64,000 nucleotides of DNA from Saccoglossus kowalevskii (lineage: Eukaryota; Hemichordata; Enteropneusta; Harrimaniidae), in NCBI RefSeq assembly GCF_000003605.2, contig NW_003130854.1, positions 262,099 through 326,098 of the forward strand, given 5' to 3'. The position numbers and the translations under genes are program-made. Below, piece by piece: positions 1 to 11,614 of this stretch. The notes beneath the pieces were generated by a model. That model saw only the letters and a program-made list of their open reading frames with translations, did not search any database and had not been told where the DNA came from. Numbering within the stretch: position 1 is the first letter of the stretch; every line of letters starts with the position of its first letter.

Positions 1-234
1 TGAAAAATTATTAGACCATAGTGAGAATGGTCATTGAGATTTTGCTGAGATGAAGACTTTGCTCTCAAATAATGTCTCTTTGTCTCCTTTCATTGCACCC
101 ACTGTGTTCCTGACATATGTAACCATGGCAATTTGAAGCGTGAATAGTAGAAATGTAGAAAATGAAACACTCTCTCAATCTCAACAAAATTTTAAAAACC
201 ATTTTAGTCTAAGGTTTATTCTTGATTCCCATAC

Positions 235-2123
235 CTGTCTTGCATACATGGCAGCTTGCTTTTCTGTAAAACCTCTTTTTTGACTAATCCTGTCAAACAG
301 CTCCCCTCCATCCATCAGCTCCATCACCATTAGCAACCGTGGACGAGGATACTCTTCCCCAGGAAATTGCACATCATTTGCATAGACATCGTACACAGTG
401 ACAATATTAGCATGCCCACTGCACTGTACATGTAAATTGACTTCTGTCTGAGATTTGGGTTTATCCAACAATACCTTAAGAGCAAATCGTTCACCAGTAG
501 AGAGTTTTGTACAGGGTCTCACAGGCCCATTAATTCCTGTGCCTAATTTTTGAGACCAATTGACGGAATAGTCTTCTAATATAGAATAGTTCTGAAGGAA
601 TAAAATTAAAAGAACCGAATAATTAAGAAAAATTAATAACAAGTAATGATTAAAACAAATTGTTCATCAGCCTGCCATGAACAAAATAACGATTCTGGTC
701 AATTCTCAATTGATGCTTTGATTTTGAAATTCATTTATATTGAAATGACAAGTCTAATAAATTTACTAGCTGATTTATATTTGCTGATTTCAATAGGAAA
801 TTGCAATCAATAAATCAGTTACCTCGATATATATTATAAAAACAGCTGTAATTTTTGTAGAAGGCATACTATAGTGAATAAAACTAAAAAGGCTTGTTGC
901 ATTAATATGAGGTTATTACGAGGATACCTTAAAGTATGCACGAAGACAGTACAGTGGAAGTATTTACCGACATGCAACAGAGCTACGTCGTAACTTATGG
1001 CATTTCGGTGACAGATTTACAATAATTATTAATATTATTATTACACTCAAATAAAAAAATGTCAAGCCAAGTGAAAGTCAGCAAGATCACAGTATTAACC
1101 ATATAAATAAAATTACAATAGAATTTGTTTTTACTGAAAAATCTCTATATTTAAAGGAGAGGGTTGTCCCATAGCACATGTTCAAATTTTGTGTAAGTGA
1201 ATGATGATTTTTGCATGTGTTGTACTCTGTAAACTGATTTACTTTCACAACAATAACATGTTTGTAAATCATGAGACAATGGAAATAACGAAGTTTTGTA
1301 GCAGTGATTTTCGCAAATTTTTGTCTTCAAAACACCATCTCTAGCAGTGCCAATTGAACGGTTTGTCGTCTGTTTATTTCTACGGGTTTCATATCAAACA
1401 GGTCAATAAGATATCAAATATCAGTGAATATCCGAAAACAATTTAAAGGTTATAGAGTAGTATTTTCATGCTGCTACTTCGGTCAATTTTAGTGCGCCCT
1501 CATTTCTGGGGTGTTGAAAATGGGCAATGTTATTTTCTAATCAGCTAGGGCATGGAGGTAAAAAGATCTCTTTTTACCTCCATGGCTAGGGCAAGTACCT
1601 ATTCTGATATTGAATTTGAAATTGACAACAATGATCACTGTGCTGGGGAGGCAAATTTGTTTATTTTTTTTTTTTATTATTTTTTTTTGCAAATTACATT
1701 TTATTGTATGATCCTTACCTGGCCAACCCAGGGCTATACGTTTTCCCATTATTATCTATAAGCAAACAAATTTAGAATAACCAAACCTGTCAGATCACAG
1801 ATATATCATGCACAGGAACAGACGAATGAAATTGATTGGAAATTTTAAATTCTACCTAGCTGCAGTTCTGTACTAGCTCGCTTGCTACAGCGAGCTACAG
1901 AACTGCAGCTAAATTCTACCTGGTCGATTTAAATTTAACTGGTCTACATCAGATACAATATTAAAATTAAATATTTGCGTTATTGTGGACAAACAGAATA
2001 ACTGTTTTCACTATTGTGGCAGCCATGACATTTCCGGAAATCATGATTCCATCAGTGCTCCAATCTTACCTTGATTTTCAAAGACGTGTTTGCTGGCATT
2101 CTCATGGAAGACGATCCAGCCAT
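235..2123 (-). CDS. MAPKAPK5: MAPKAPK5 (PRAK) kinase, 5' part (two coding exons, continues off the left edge)
   Basis: Ser/Thr kinase acting downstream of p38 and ERK3/4 MAP kinases. Exon 1 (2070-2123) starts at an ATG at 2123 with an in-frame stop four codons upstream. It encodes 18 residues and ends at a strong donor (GTAAGA). Exon 2 (235-591) follows an acceptor after a pyrimidine tract and encodes 119 residues in phase 0, ending at a GTATGG donor. Exon 2 matches the start of the human PRAK kinase domain: LEDYSVNW before the glycine loop (LGTGINGPV, about residues 34-42), the ATP-binding lysine in FALK (about residue 57), and later NDVQFPGEE, MELMDGGELF and FTEKQA. The catalytic loop, DFG and the C-terminal MAPK-docking region lie left of the window. 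The 18-residue first exon is inferred from splice phase only; exon 2 is certain. The gene is divergent to USP30. Confidence 0.92.
1551..1584. repeat. Perfect 15-bp-arm palindrome flanked by a 7-bp direct repeat
   Basis: Arms CATGGAGGTAAAAAG and its exact reverse complement surround a 4-bp spacer. The unit is bracketed by GCTAGGG on both sides (1544-1550 and 1585-1591). It lies in intron 1 of MAPKAPK5. This looks like a tiny fold-back insertion with a target-site duplication, or a template-switch product. Confidence 0.75.
1847..1921. repeat. 53-bp fold-back sequence flanked by an 11-bp direct repeat
   Basis: AAATTCTACCT occurs at 1847-1857 and again at 1911-1921. Between them, 1858-1910 is a long inverted repeat: outer arms AGCTGCAGTTCTGTA and its complement, inner arms AGCTCGCT and AGCGAGCT. 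It sits about 260 bp from the palindrome at 1551 in the same intron. A small fold-back insertion is the simplest reading. Confidence 0.75.
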
Positions 2124-2573
2124 TTTACTCCGTTATTATTAAAACAGCTGACATCAGTCACTACTGATATTCGTCACATTGGATGGGTGGCAAGAGTGCT
2201 TGTCCACTGATCGACATCGTTCATATATAAGTATCCAGGCACTATTTGTAATGTCACTCGTTTCCTGAACTGTCGACCTATTGACATCTACTTCCGGGTA
2301 AAAGGTGAAAGTTCATCGTTCTTTTTGAGTCGTGTTGTTTTGTGCCGAGGATCGCATGTACAGTTTTGAATTCTACCATCACATTGGTCCTAATTGAATG
2401 CTGAATGTGTTCCCACTTGTCGGGATAGCCTGGAAGAGACTTTACTGAGCTGATTAACTGATTTACCCCCGCGACGATCGTGCGAGAACACGAAAACAGA
2501 TTGCGTAATACACCCCCGGGAATCCATTTTTTGTAACACGCACTTTTGAGTGTGCACCATGTAATGAACAGCA
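2124..2573. promoter_or_regulatory. Putative shared bidirectional promoter, MAPKAPK5 / USP30
   Basis: About 450 bp separate the MAPKAPK5 start codon (minus) from the USP30 start codon (plus). The interval has several CpGs (for example around 2468-2480) and an ETS/GABP-type element, CTTCCGG, at 2291-2297. Such elements are common in divergent promoters and in promoters of nuclear genes for mitochondrial proteins. No convincing TATA box is placed for either gene. Transcription starts are not visible from sequence, so the promoter role is inferred from gene geometry and the motif. Confidence 0.55.
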
Positions 2574-5500
2574 ATGTCATTTTTTAGAGTTTCATCTAAA
2601 GACATTGGACTACTCGGCGGGGTTGCGGCTGCTTTCGCTGTCGGTTTATATGTTTTCTGGGGCCCGCAGTTTCGTGTGACGCACACAAGAAAGAAAAAAG
2701 GTAATGTACAGAATTAATGGAATTTCACTTTCCGCGCAATTTATGTTAGATGTCCCGTTGGTTTGTTCTGATAATCTTTGTTTTGTTGTTCATCTGAAAG
2801 ATTAATTACGTAAAACCATGTTTTCGAAACAAATATTGATTTATAGTAAATACCATATAACAACGGCGTGTTTTTTGTTTGTTTTTTCTATTTATTTTTT
2901 TTCCAAAAATTGAACGTAATTGAAAGGACGATTGTAAAATTATTTGACTCTACAATGACATATCTTAGCAGATGCATATCGTTGCAATACAATTCCACAA
3001 AAGTATGTATCACTTTGATTTAAACTATTATGCAGCTGATAAATATGTTCTGTTAATTTAATACATCTACTCTAGTGAAAACTACTTGTACCATATAAAA
3101 TCAATTCAATTTAAGCTTTTATTATTACATGTATTTTTTATGTGATCTATTTTTAACCATGATATAAGGGGTGTTACCAAAGAGTTTATATAGCCATAAG
3201 TTTAAGATTTTGATATTATTTTAACACCTCAACAACCAGTTACATAATGCATTGGATTTAGGCTCTGTGGCTACTGTAAACAGCATTAATTTTCGCGAAA
3301 TTTTGTCTATCAGTAAAACTAGTGAAATTTTGTAGCAGTGAATATTTTTTAATGTTAGTGATTTTCTCGAGTTTTAGTCTTTTTGAATTTAATAAATCCT
3401 CAAATTGAGAAAATTCAAAGACAGTACATTGATGTGGCGTTAATTAATAAATGTTTCTGGGCAGTCAAACACAGGTTTGTGAAAAGCGTATAATAATTAA
3501 AATATGAGTTTTTCAACCGAAAGACAACCAAATAAAATTGCATCAGGTTGCAGCACAGTATGAGTCTTTATTGATGTGCTTAAATAAATTTATCTCGACA
3601 GGCAAATGCCCCGGCTTAGTGAATCAAGGCAACACATGTTTTCTCAATGCTATCTTACAAAGTTTAGCATCCTGTCCATCCTTTGTTAGCTGGTTAGATG
3701 ACTATATCAATTCACACTCCAATGATGACTGTTCACAGTATATGGCATATACTTTGATCCGAATTATGAAAGGTGAGATTTGAGCCTTTAAGTGTGATTT
3801 TATACAGTGTGGGGGAGTCCTTTATTTCAATTATACCATGGACTGTTGAAAAAAAAAAAAAAATATATAATATATGTGCTGTGGTAGTTTGAGATGTTGA
3901 AAAAAAGTGTGGTTAGTGTGTTGTGAATGTTATGTGTAGAAGTTTACAAGAAATGCAACATGCTCACTGATTGGCCAATGAGAATATGGTGTTTCAACAA
4001 GGGGCAACACGTATTATTATAATTCTACATAATGTGTGCAGTAAATTTAATTTGAAGCCAGGGGATGTTTGAATGATTTTAGAAATACACATTGAATTTG
4101 AATACAACAAATTGTTTTGGTACTAAAATAATTATTATGCTGAAGTGAATAAATATTTAAAAATAAAACTCAAAAATTCTTTTCTGCTATTTTCAGTACT
4201 TTGCAATGACAGTCAGAATTCTGATGATCCATATAATCCTGTTGAAGTGCTAAATGCATTGCGTGTTAGAAACTGGGTGATATCGTGGGAAGAACAGGTA
4301 CGTCACAGAGTCTGCATGTACACAAGGACAGTATGACCCGAGCGTAACTTAAAGCGAGAGGGTTGTCACCTGCACACACGTGGGAATTGAGTCCCAAGCT
4401 ACGATGACAACACACGTTAAAACGCAAAGGCTCTTGGGTAGACGCTTTTTTGTAAACAATGACACGATATGGCCATCTGACGCATGCGCAGGTGACGACT
4501 CCCCCGCTTTAACACTTAACTAACTAAGCTGGCTTTCAAAATGGCTGCATATCTAAATTTTGCTGAGGAGTATGTTTCATATTATTAATATAGGTAGATA
4601 CTACATATGCATAGACAGTGTGGTCCGAACATAACTTAACATTTAGTTAGCTTTGAGCTAAAGCTAGCAATGGTTTGCTTTTTAAAACTGCCACATATCT
4701 TTATATATTATATAATTATGCATAGTTCTCTGACTAAATATGTTTAATATTAGTAACATAGGTAAATATTACAAAAAAGAAAAAAATTGAAATTATTGCC
4801 AGCTGATAGTCAGTTTCAAAGTTGAGTTGCACCAGCACTATACTGTACATTGTATGTACTGAATAACCTACATGCTAAAAACAGGGATCTTATTCGCTCT
4901 ATTAAAAAACACAGCAATAAACTTCACAGAGGCGTAAACAAGCATATATGTGCAAAATTCAGCCATACTATTATTATAATTTGAGGTTGTCATAAAAATA
5001 CTGGAAAGTACAGTATCTTATCCACTGTAAAATGACTAATTTTCACTGGGTTAAAATTTCGCTGATTTACCATTTCAGGCATATTCAGTGGGTTTTACAT
5101 TCACGCTTTTATCATTTAGATAATGTGTTTTATGCTAAATTTTACATATTCACTGGGTTTTAATTTAGCACATTTTCCAGTCAGCGAAATAAGCAAAATA
5201 AAACCCAGTGAGTAATTAACCTTTTTACAGTAATTGCATACTGCTTGTATAGTAAGAATTTAGTGAGACAAGAAAAACCTAAATTTATATGGATTACGTT
5301 TTGTGCTTTGTAAACATTTGTGTTCTGTTATCAAGATGAATTCTATTTTCATCATATGATATTACAATAATTCTGCATTCAATGAAAAGAATACCAGGGG
5401 TTATTTGTAACCAAGACTGGGCAAATCAGTGAAAATCACAAAATTTTGTACTAGAGAAAATTTGTTTTGAATCCTATGACATGAAGAGTCTGTGATTTAT

Positions 5501-8500
5501 GCAATATTTTGCCTACACGAATGCCACCAAAGTCCCAAAATCGTAAAAATTCATAGCAGCCAAAATTTAAATTAAATTACTCAAATAAAGTGTAGGCCAT
5601 TCAAACTGATTATACAAAATCATCTTCCAACTGTAAGGCCTTCGCTGATTTTGGTTTCAAATACTTCTAGAAAATATTCTAGAATGCTGTGTAATGAAGT
5701 GTTAGTATGCAAGGGATTTATATTTATCTATGCAAAACAATGCATGTTATTCTAATGAACCAGTTGCTCGTGAAAGTTTGGTATTTTCCCTCTCATTTGT
5801 TGAAAAATAATAACCTCAATTTGTCCCTTTATTTAGTTTCAAGCCATATTCAAGATGGCTGTCCCCATATTGGTAACCATAATCACATTTATTTTATTAT
5901 CACTTGTAAACCAACTGACTGCATTGTCCATTCATGTGACTCATATTGAGCCGTGAGACTCATGCCGATATTAGCTATGCAACATATGGTTGGAATTAGC
6001 CATGCAATATTTTATAATGTGTTAGAATACATTGTTTTAAATACTAACAATAATTTGTTCATATTTGGTTTGTAGGATGCCCATGAGCTGTTTCATGTTC
6101 TCACAACTACTCTGTCAGAAGAGGCTGATCATTTCACAGCTTATCCATCGTTGTTGGATGTCGGCAAACTTGAAGTAAGTCAGTCATACATCCATGCAGA
6201 GATTTTCGTGATTAGTTCATTTGATGTGTAGTGCCCCCTAGTGTTCATGCCTGATCTAGAGTCATTCCTAAAAAATTAGCTCACATATAAAATGTATGAA
6301 TATTTTGATTGTCTGATATCTTTTTTGTTGTTGGGGCGCTGTTTTTCTAATCAACACACTATATGTTTTACGTTGGGCAATATCATATCAAAGATTATGT
6401 CAAATGAGATGCTCAAAAGCAAATACACTTTAGTCTTTTCACGACCNNNNNNNNNNNNNNNNNNNNNNNNNNNNNNNNNNNNNNNNNNNNNNNNNNAAAA
6501 ATTGTCGAGAAAGTCTGGTTGTGAAAGGTTAAGGTAGAGATGCAGGTTCGTGGGTACTTGGGAGTGAAATTTTTTTTTTTGCTTTTTATTATCCATTTTT
6601 ATTAACAGTCTTGGCTATAGACTGTTAAAATTTTGTAGAATTGTGAATAGTGGAACATACTCAAAAAACCATTTTAAAATATAGATAACAGGTGCAAATA
6701 TTCTCTCTTTTGAATGCTTAGCAAGATTTAGCAAGGCTGTACATAAATAATAAAAAAGAAACATGGTGAAAAAAAGAAATGACGGGATCTCCATATTATG
6801 CACTAGTATTTAACTTTTAACAAAACGATAATACACTTAAATTTGAAACTGTTACAGCCATTTTAATTATGATCATTAGCAAACTTCTTACTGAGTGAAT
6901 TGTTATGCAAATTAGGAATTATCTCGGCTTCTTTTTAGTGCACATCCCAGAACTTTATCTTCAAAACGCCATCGGGGCATAGTTTTTGGTTGAACAGTGT
7001 TACAACAATCGTACAACTAGCCTGGGTGTTAATTTATGCGTAAACTTGAAGTAGTGAAATTTGAGCTGCTGCTGCAAAATTGACAACTGGTTGACAGGAA
7101 ACAGAAGCATGGTTTAGAAGCAAAATTTTTTTAAATCACTTTTAACCAAAAAAGTATATTTTTGTGCATTTATCAAACTACAGTGCCCATAAAAAAAATA
7201 CTAACAACATTTTAAAATTCATACAATGAGCTTTCCGAAAATATATGGTCTTTGGATAAGGGAGGTCATCTTGGTTTCCTAATTAACTAATTAAAATACC
7301 TGTCAGGTAAACTGCATCTCTACCTTAATAACAAAACATACTGAGTACCGATCAAAATTTGCGTGTGTCATTTGTAAAATGAGTATAGACATGATCATAA
7401 CATATGTTTGTTTTGGTGATAATTTGATGCAAGTTAAAACACTTAAAATGGTGGATTTGTAAAATTTATTTATTTCCAATATATTTTATACAAACATTCA
7501 GCTAATCAAGTGAAAACTTATTAGAAGTCCTTCAACTGTTCAATATTGCCACTCACTGGCTCACTTGTAGAAATAACTTTGCATTTCCAGTTTTACAGTA
7601 TATGCACATTTACACAATTATAGACTGAATTGTTTCATTTTGGGAATGACACATGACTTTAAATTGCCCAATCACATGCAATAAGAGTCACTTTCATCAT
7701 GTGGCATCTTAAAATACCTCTTTCCCTGATATGGTACATAGCGCCCTCTGGTGGTAAGGTGAATAAATAATCTCAATTGTGTGTTGTAAAATTAAGCAGG
7801 GATGATTACCACAGATAATTACTCTCACCCTTCAGGCTACATGTGGTATGCAAGACAGGGCTAGAAGCCGCTGTCAGACACAACTTTTAAAATTACCAGG
7901 CAACAAAATGGAGCATCCTTTTGGTGGATCATTTGCTAGTCAGCTAACATGCAAGCAATGTGGATACAAAGTAAGTGTATAACCTGGATGGCTTACCCAT
8001 GATTCCATGCAGCGGTCATGTGATGTAAAATCAGCCAATGAGAATCAGGGAGTAAACTATATGGCTTATCATATTATAAGTATATGTACAAAAGGATTAG
8101 GTTTGACCATAGATGTCAGTGGCAAGCACCACGTCAATATGAAGTACTGTCTGGACTTCATCCATAGTGTGTTTGCTTTCTCAGAAAGTACCAGGTTTGG
8201 TGATGTGGATGTGGTCATGTTTATCACCTATTATCTAATACATACACAGTATTTACATGCACACAGTTTAGAGGCTAGTTCAGTTATAGTAGAACTAGAG
8301 GATCATGACATTTTGTTAAAATTCTCAGCAAACTAGTAGGAAAGTCTCTAATTGGCTTAACAGTTAAGTACATAGACCTGGGTAGCCAATGGTAGACAGT
8401 TTTATATGCCACTCTCATTTCTATTTCAGTGTCCTATCAAGTATGATAACTTTGACAGTATATCGTTGAGTCTGCCTCCCAGATCATCTGGCTGCCTCTC

Positions 8501-10310
8501 GCTTGAGTCCTTACTACATCGCTTTATAATGTCAGAGATTGTGGAAGACGTGGAGTGCAGTGGGTGTGCCCGTCAACTGGCCAAATACACAAGACTTGCC
8601 ACTAAGAAGAATGGTTTGCGAAATGACAGGATTAAACCGAAAGCTACGTTTCTTAAACAGTTGAACATTGGCAAAGTAAGTTAAATTTTATCAATTAGTG
8701 GTTTTGTGTTCAGTTGTTTCACTTATACAGCTCGTTTCATAACACTACCTGCTGTGGTTTATGTTAGATTTCTTGATTAATCTACTTTTGCAATAGTTCA
8801 GGAAGAATTCTATCATAATCATAAACTTGAGATGTTGCATCTGGGCTAAATCTGCAGTCTTAGCCATAAATTTTTGTAATAGCCAAGGTGCAAATTAAGT
8901 CTTGTTACATGATATGAGACACACACGTGTTATTTACTGTGTGGGCAGATACTTTGGAATGCGCTATTAATAAAATACATATAGTTTGTGATTCTATTAA
9001 TCAGTTTCTCTTCACTGACAGCTTCCACAGTGTTTATGTATCCACATTAATAGAAGGATATGGTTGTCAAATGGAATGCCGATGAAACGAGAGGATGTGG
9101 TACAATTTCCGGAAGTTTTAAATATGGATCACTTTCGTTATTGGCCACAGATCAATAACAAGAAAGGTGTATCACATTCACCTATTAATGAGAAACATTC
9201 GCCAATTGAGTGAGTTTTATAATTAATTGATTATTTATGCATATTTACTGTGCCCTATAATTCAGGATGTTAAAATCATGTTTTACGTTTAAATTTACAC
9301 ATATGAAGATCAATTAGCAATATAAAAAAACAAACTAAACCCATACATGGCCAAGATTTTCAAGGGTTTTGTATTTTTTTGACTTTTCATCTAATTTTTT
9401 AAAATTTTTGCTTCCAATGCAAGATTTCACATATATACCAAATTTTGCAATGTATTTAAGTCATGAAAAATGAATTTAATTTGTCTTACAAATCTAAAGT
9501 TGGTAGTATCAATGTTCGTTCAGGTCAAAAATGTGAAAACAACAAAAGAATTTTCTCTCTCAAAACTTTGCTCCAAACTTTCGCTACGTATCTCCTTCAT
9601 AGTTCTTCAACTTTGTCTTTTCACTTAAGCACATCAATCGGAACACAGTATTTTTCAAACGGTGCCTTTGATATGATCAAACCACGCTGTGTGATGAGCG
9701 GCCTCCCACGGCTGTACAGAAATGGTTTCACCCAATCACTGGTGAGGAATAAAGTGTCTGATACGTCCACAGCAATCAATGCTGTATTTCAGAGGTAATT
9801 TTTATTATTGTTTTGCAAAAAAAAAAATGGAGGATTCCTGATCATTTTGTGTAGTTGATCTGTAGTTTATAATCTGTCAATTGTATCAATGGACTGATAA
9901 AATCCATGGCAGGGAATGAATGTTTGAAATGAACTTTGAACCCAGATTGTAGCTTTAACTTAGGTTAGTGGAATTGACCTAAACTGCTTCATGTTCATAG
10001 TTGCCAAGGGTGATCAGTTTTGGGGTTTTGATACACGGCTGTCTTAATCTCCCATACATATTTTGCTTTGTGCTTTTATAGGCAGTTTTCAATGGAATGC
10101 AATTACCGACTAATGTCGGTTGTAGTTCATCGAGGAGACGCATACTCCGGTCACTTTGTGACGTACCGTCGAATACCAACGGCTTTAAATGAAGTGCCTA
10201 GTAACAAGTGGTTGTTCACGTCCGATTCCACAGTCAGGAAAGTGGCATTGCAGGAAGTGATGTCATCTCCAGTCTATATGCTGTATTATGAAAAGATACA
10301 TAGCAGATGA
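2574..10310 (+). CDS. USP30: USP30, mitochondrial ubiquitin-specific protease (complete, nine exons)
   Basis: Deubiquitinase of the mitochondrial outer membrane that opposes PINK1/Parkin mitophagy in mammals. Exons: 2574-2700, 3602-3772, 4197-4297, 6076-6174, 7836-7970, 8430-8675, 9022-9209, 9630-9794 and 10082-10310, all GT-AG and in phase; 486 residues against 517 in human. The ATG at 2574 is the first in frame after a stop (2565-2567). Residues 11-28 form a small-residue membrane segment (GLLGGVAAAF...), followed by basic residues as in human USP30. The Cys box GLVNQGNTCF carries Cys55. Two CxxC pairs (CKQC, CSGC) form the zinc-ribbon positions. The His box YSGHFVTYRR carries His435, and WLFTSDSTV carries Ser458, the USP30-type third catalytic residue. 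The exon 8 acceptor could instead be at 9603, also in phase; similarity to human favours 9630. A 50-base gap lies in intron 4. Confidence 0.95.
4349..4512. mobile_element. TTAA-flanked MITE, family 1, copy A
   Basis: A 164-bp CpG-rich unit in USP30 intron 3 starts and ends with TTAA. Its imperfect terminal inverted repeats read roughly TTAAAGCGGGGGAGTCGTCACC. Internal landmarks are GGGAATTGAGTCCCAAGC, CGCAAAGGCTC, GTAAACAATGACACG and GCATGCGCAG. Copies recur at 11449 (inverted) and 17055. The TTAA target is typical of piggyBac-like and Kolobok-like DNA transposons, so this is probably a non-autonomous relative; no transposase is present. Confidence 0.75.
5035..5232. mobile_element. ACTGTAAA-ended MITE, copy 1
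   Basis: An AT-rich unit of about 200 bp in USP30 intron 3. Its ends are inverted: ACTGTAAAATGACTAATTTTCACTG at the left and the complement of ACTGTAAAAAGGTTAATTACTCACTG at the right. The interior repeats motifs of the type CACTGGGTTTTAATTTCGCTG. The family is unclassified. Confidence 0.6.
6447..6496. other. Assembly gap (50 N) in USP30 intron 4
   Basis: Fifty undetermined bases lie between USP30 exons 4 and 5. The round length suggests a placeholder of unknown true size. No coding exon appears to be missing, because exon phases on both sides match. Confidence 0.99.
7741..7754 (-). promoter_or_regulatory. CTCF-core-like motif in USP30 intron 4
   Basis: GCGCCCTCTGGTGG, reverse complement CCACCAGAGGGCGC, fits the CTCF core. 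Weaker relatives lie at 6231-6244 (same intron) and 10333-10346 (just after the USP30 stop codon). Confidence 0.4.
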
Positions 10311-10734
10311 GTGCATTGTGGGTACTTATTGTGACACTAGAGGGTGCTGTTTAGATAATCGATACTAGTACATAAATCAAGGATGTGTGTCCGCAGTGCT
10401 AGCTTATGGTTACCACCCATATCACCTTGCTCTCAATGGCCTTCCAATCATTTTGTCGAAAATTCTATTGAATTTAAATATGCCTTTAGAACAAATAATT
10501 GATATTGATGAAGTAAATTTATGAATTACAAAAGAAATGTTTTTTTTAATCTTGCATGGGTCAGTTTTTGATGGTTGTATCAAACTAATCGATTCTATTT
10601 TTGTAATTTTAAGTATAAATGAACGTAAGTGAAATGAAGCTATGGAAGTAAATGTATATTTAGTTGTTGGTGACATCAAATATACTATGAAAAAATATGT
10701 CATGCAACTGTGGCAAAGGTCAGTGGAAAATATG

Positions 10735-10740
10735 ATTAAA
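10735..10740 (+). other. Candidate USP30 polyadenylation signal (ATTAAA)
   Basis: An ATTAAA hexamer lies about 425 bases after the USP30 stop codon and is followed within 20-35 bases by a GU/U-rich stretch (10759-10773). A canonical AATAAA occurs further on at 10981-10986. Either could define the 3' end; only transcript data would decide. Confidence 0.3.
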
Positions 10741-11448
10741 ATGTCATGCTACATCTGCTTTGTGTTCTTTTTTCCACTGCATATTGTGAGAACTGTTTAA
10801 ATTCATTTTGTTTTGCAATCAAGCATGTTTTTGCGCATGTGGTACAATGCATTATGGAGGGAAAATTCTCATTGTATATATTGGAAAACTATTATTAACA
10901 CTAGAAAATCCTTACCAGTAATTTAAATTAAATGTGATTTTTTCGTAAATGTTTTTAATAATATTAGGATTTACATCGATAATAAATTTTGTCTTTTTCA
11001 TCAAAAGTTTGAGATATAAAGAAAATAGTTCACTATAGGAACCAGTGCAAAAATGCAAAGTTTTGGTAAGTTCATGATATTTTGTACAGTGTCTGGTAAC
11101 TCCACTTATTGCAATCATGGCATAATCATAAATAAATGACATATACTTTAATTTGGTCTAAACATCCTCTTTTCAACAATAAATATAAAAAAATATGAAT
11201 AGAAATTTATCACATTTCAAAGTTGTTAAATAAGTATTATCTCTCAGTTGACCTCTGACCTCTGTGTATTCTTGTGTCTGTGTTTAACTTCTGTCCATTT
11301 CCAGGACTAACCAAGTTCTAATTTGCATACATTATAAATCATATAGGACGTAAATTCACATACATTTGTTTCAATATGGCTAAATGGCAGCTACTTTAAG
11401 GCTAAAAAGTATGAAAATTCACACTGCTCTACCACATTTCAGATGGTG

Positions 11449-11614
11449 TTTAAAACGGGGGAGTCGTCACCTGTGCATGCGTCAGATGACCATAGCGTGT
11501 CATTGTTTACAAACAACCGTCTATTCTTGAGCCTTTGCGTTTTTAGTGTGTGTTGTTATCGTCGCTTGCGACACAATTCCCGCGTGCGCGCAAGTAACGA
11601 CCCTCCTACTTTAA
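11449..11614. mobile_element. TTAA-flanked MITE, family 1, copy B (inverted)
   Basis: The same ~165-bp unit as at 4349-4512, in the opposite orientation, with TTAA at both ends. It shares the blocks GCGTGTCATTGTTTAC, GAGCCTTTGCG and ACAATTCCCGCG. It lies about 1.1 kb downstream of the USP30 stop codon. Confidence 0.75.

Noticed and set aside
2278-2686. Minus-strand frames of about 100 codons over the USP30 first exon
   Set aside because: They overlap a start codon, membrane segment and donor that match USP30 on the plus strand. Composition is unremarkable.
8007-8336. 109-codon plus-strand open frame between USP30 exons 5 and 6
   Set aside because: It lies wholly within an intron whose donor and acceptor join USP30 in phase, and the peptide shows no family resemblance.
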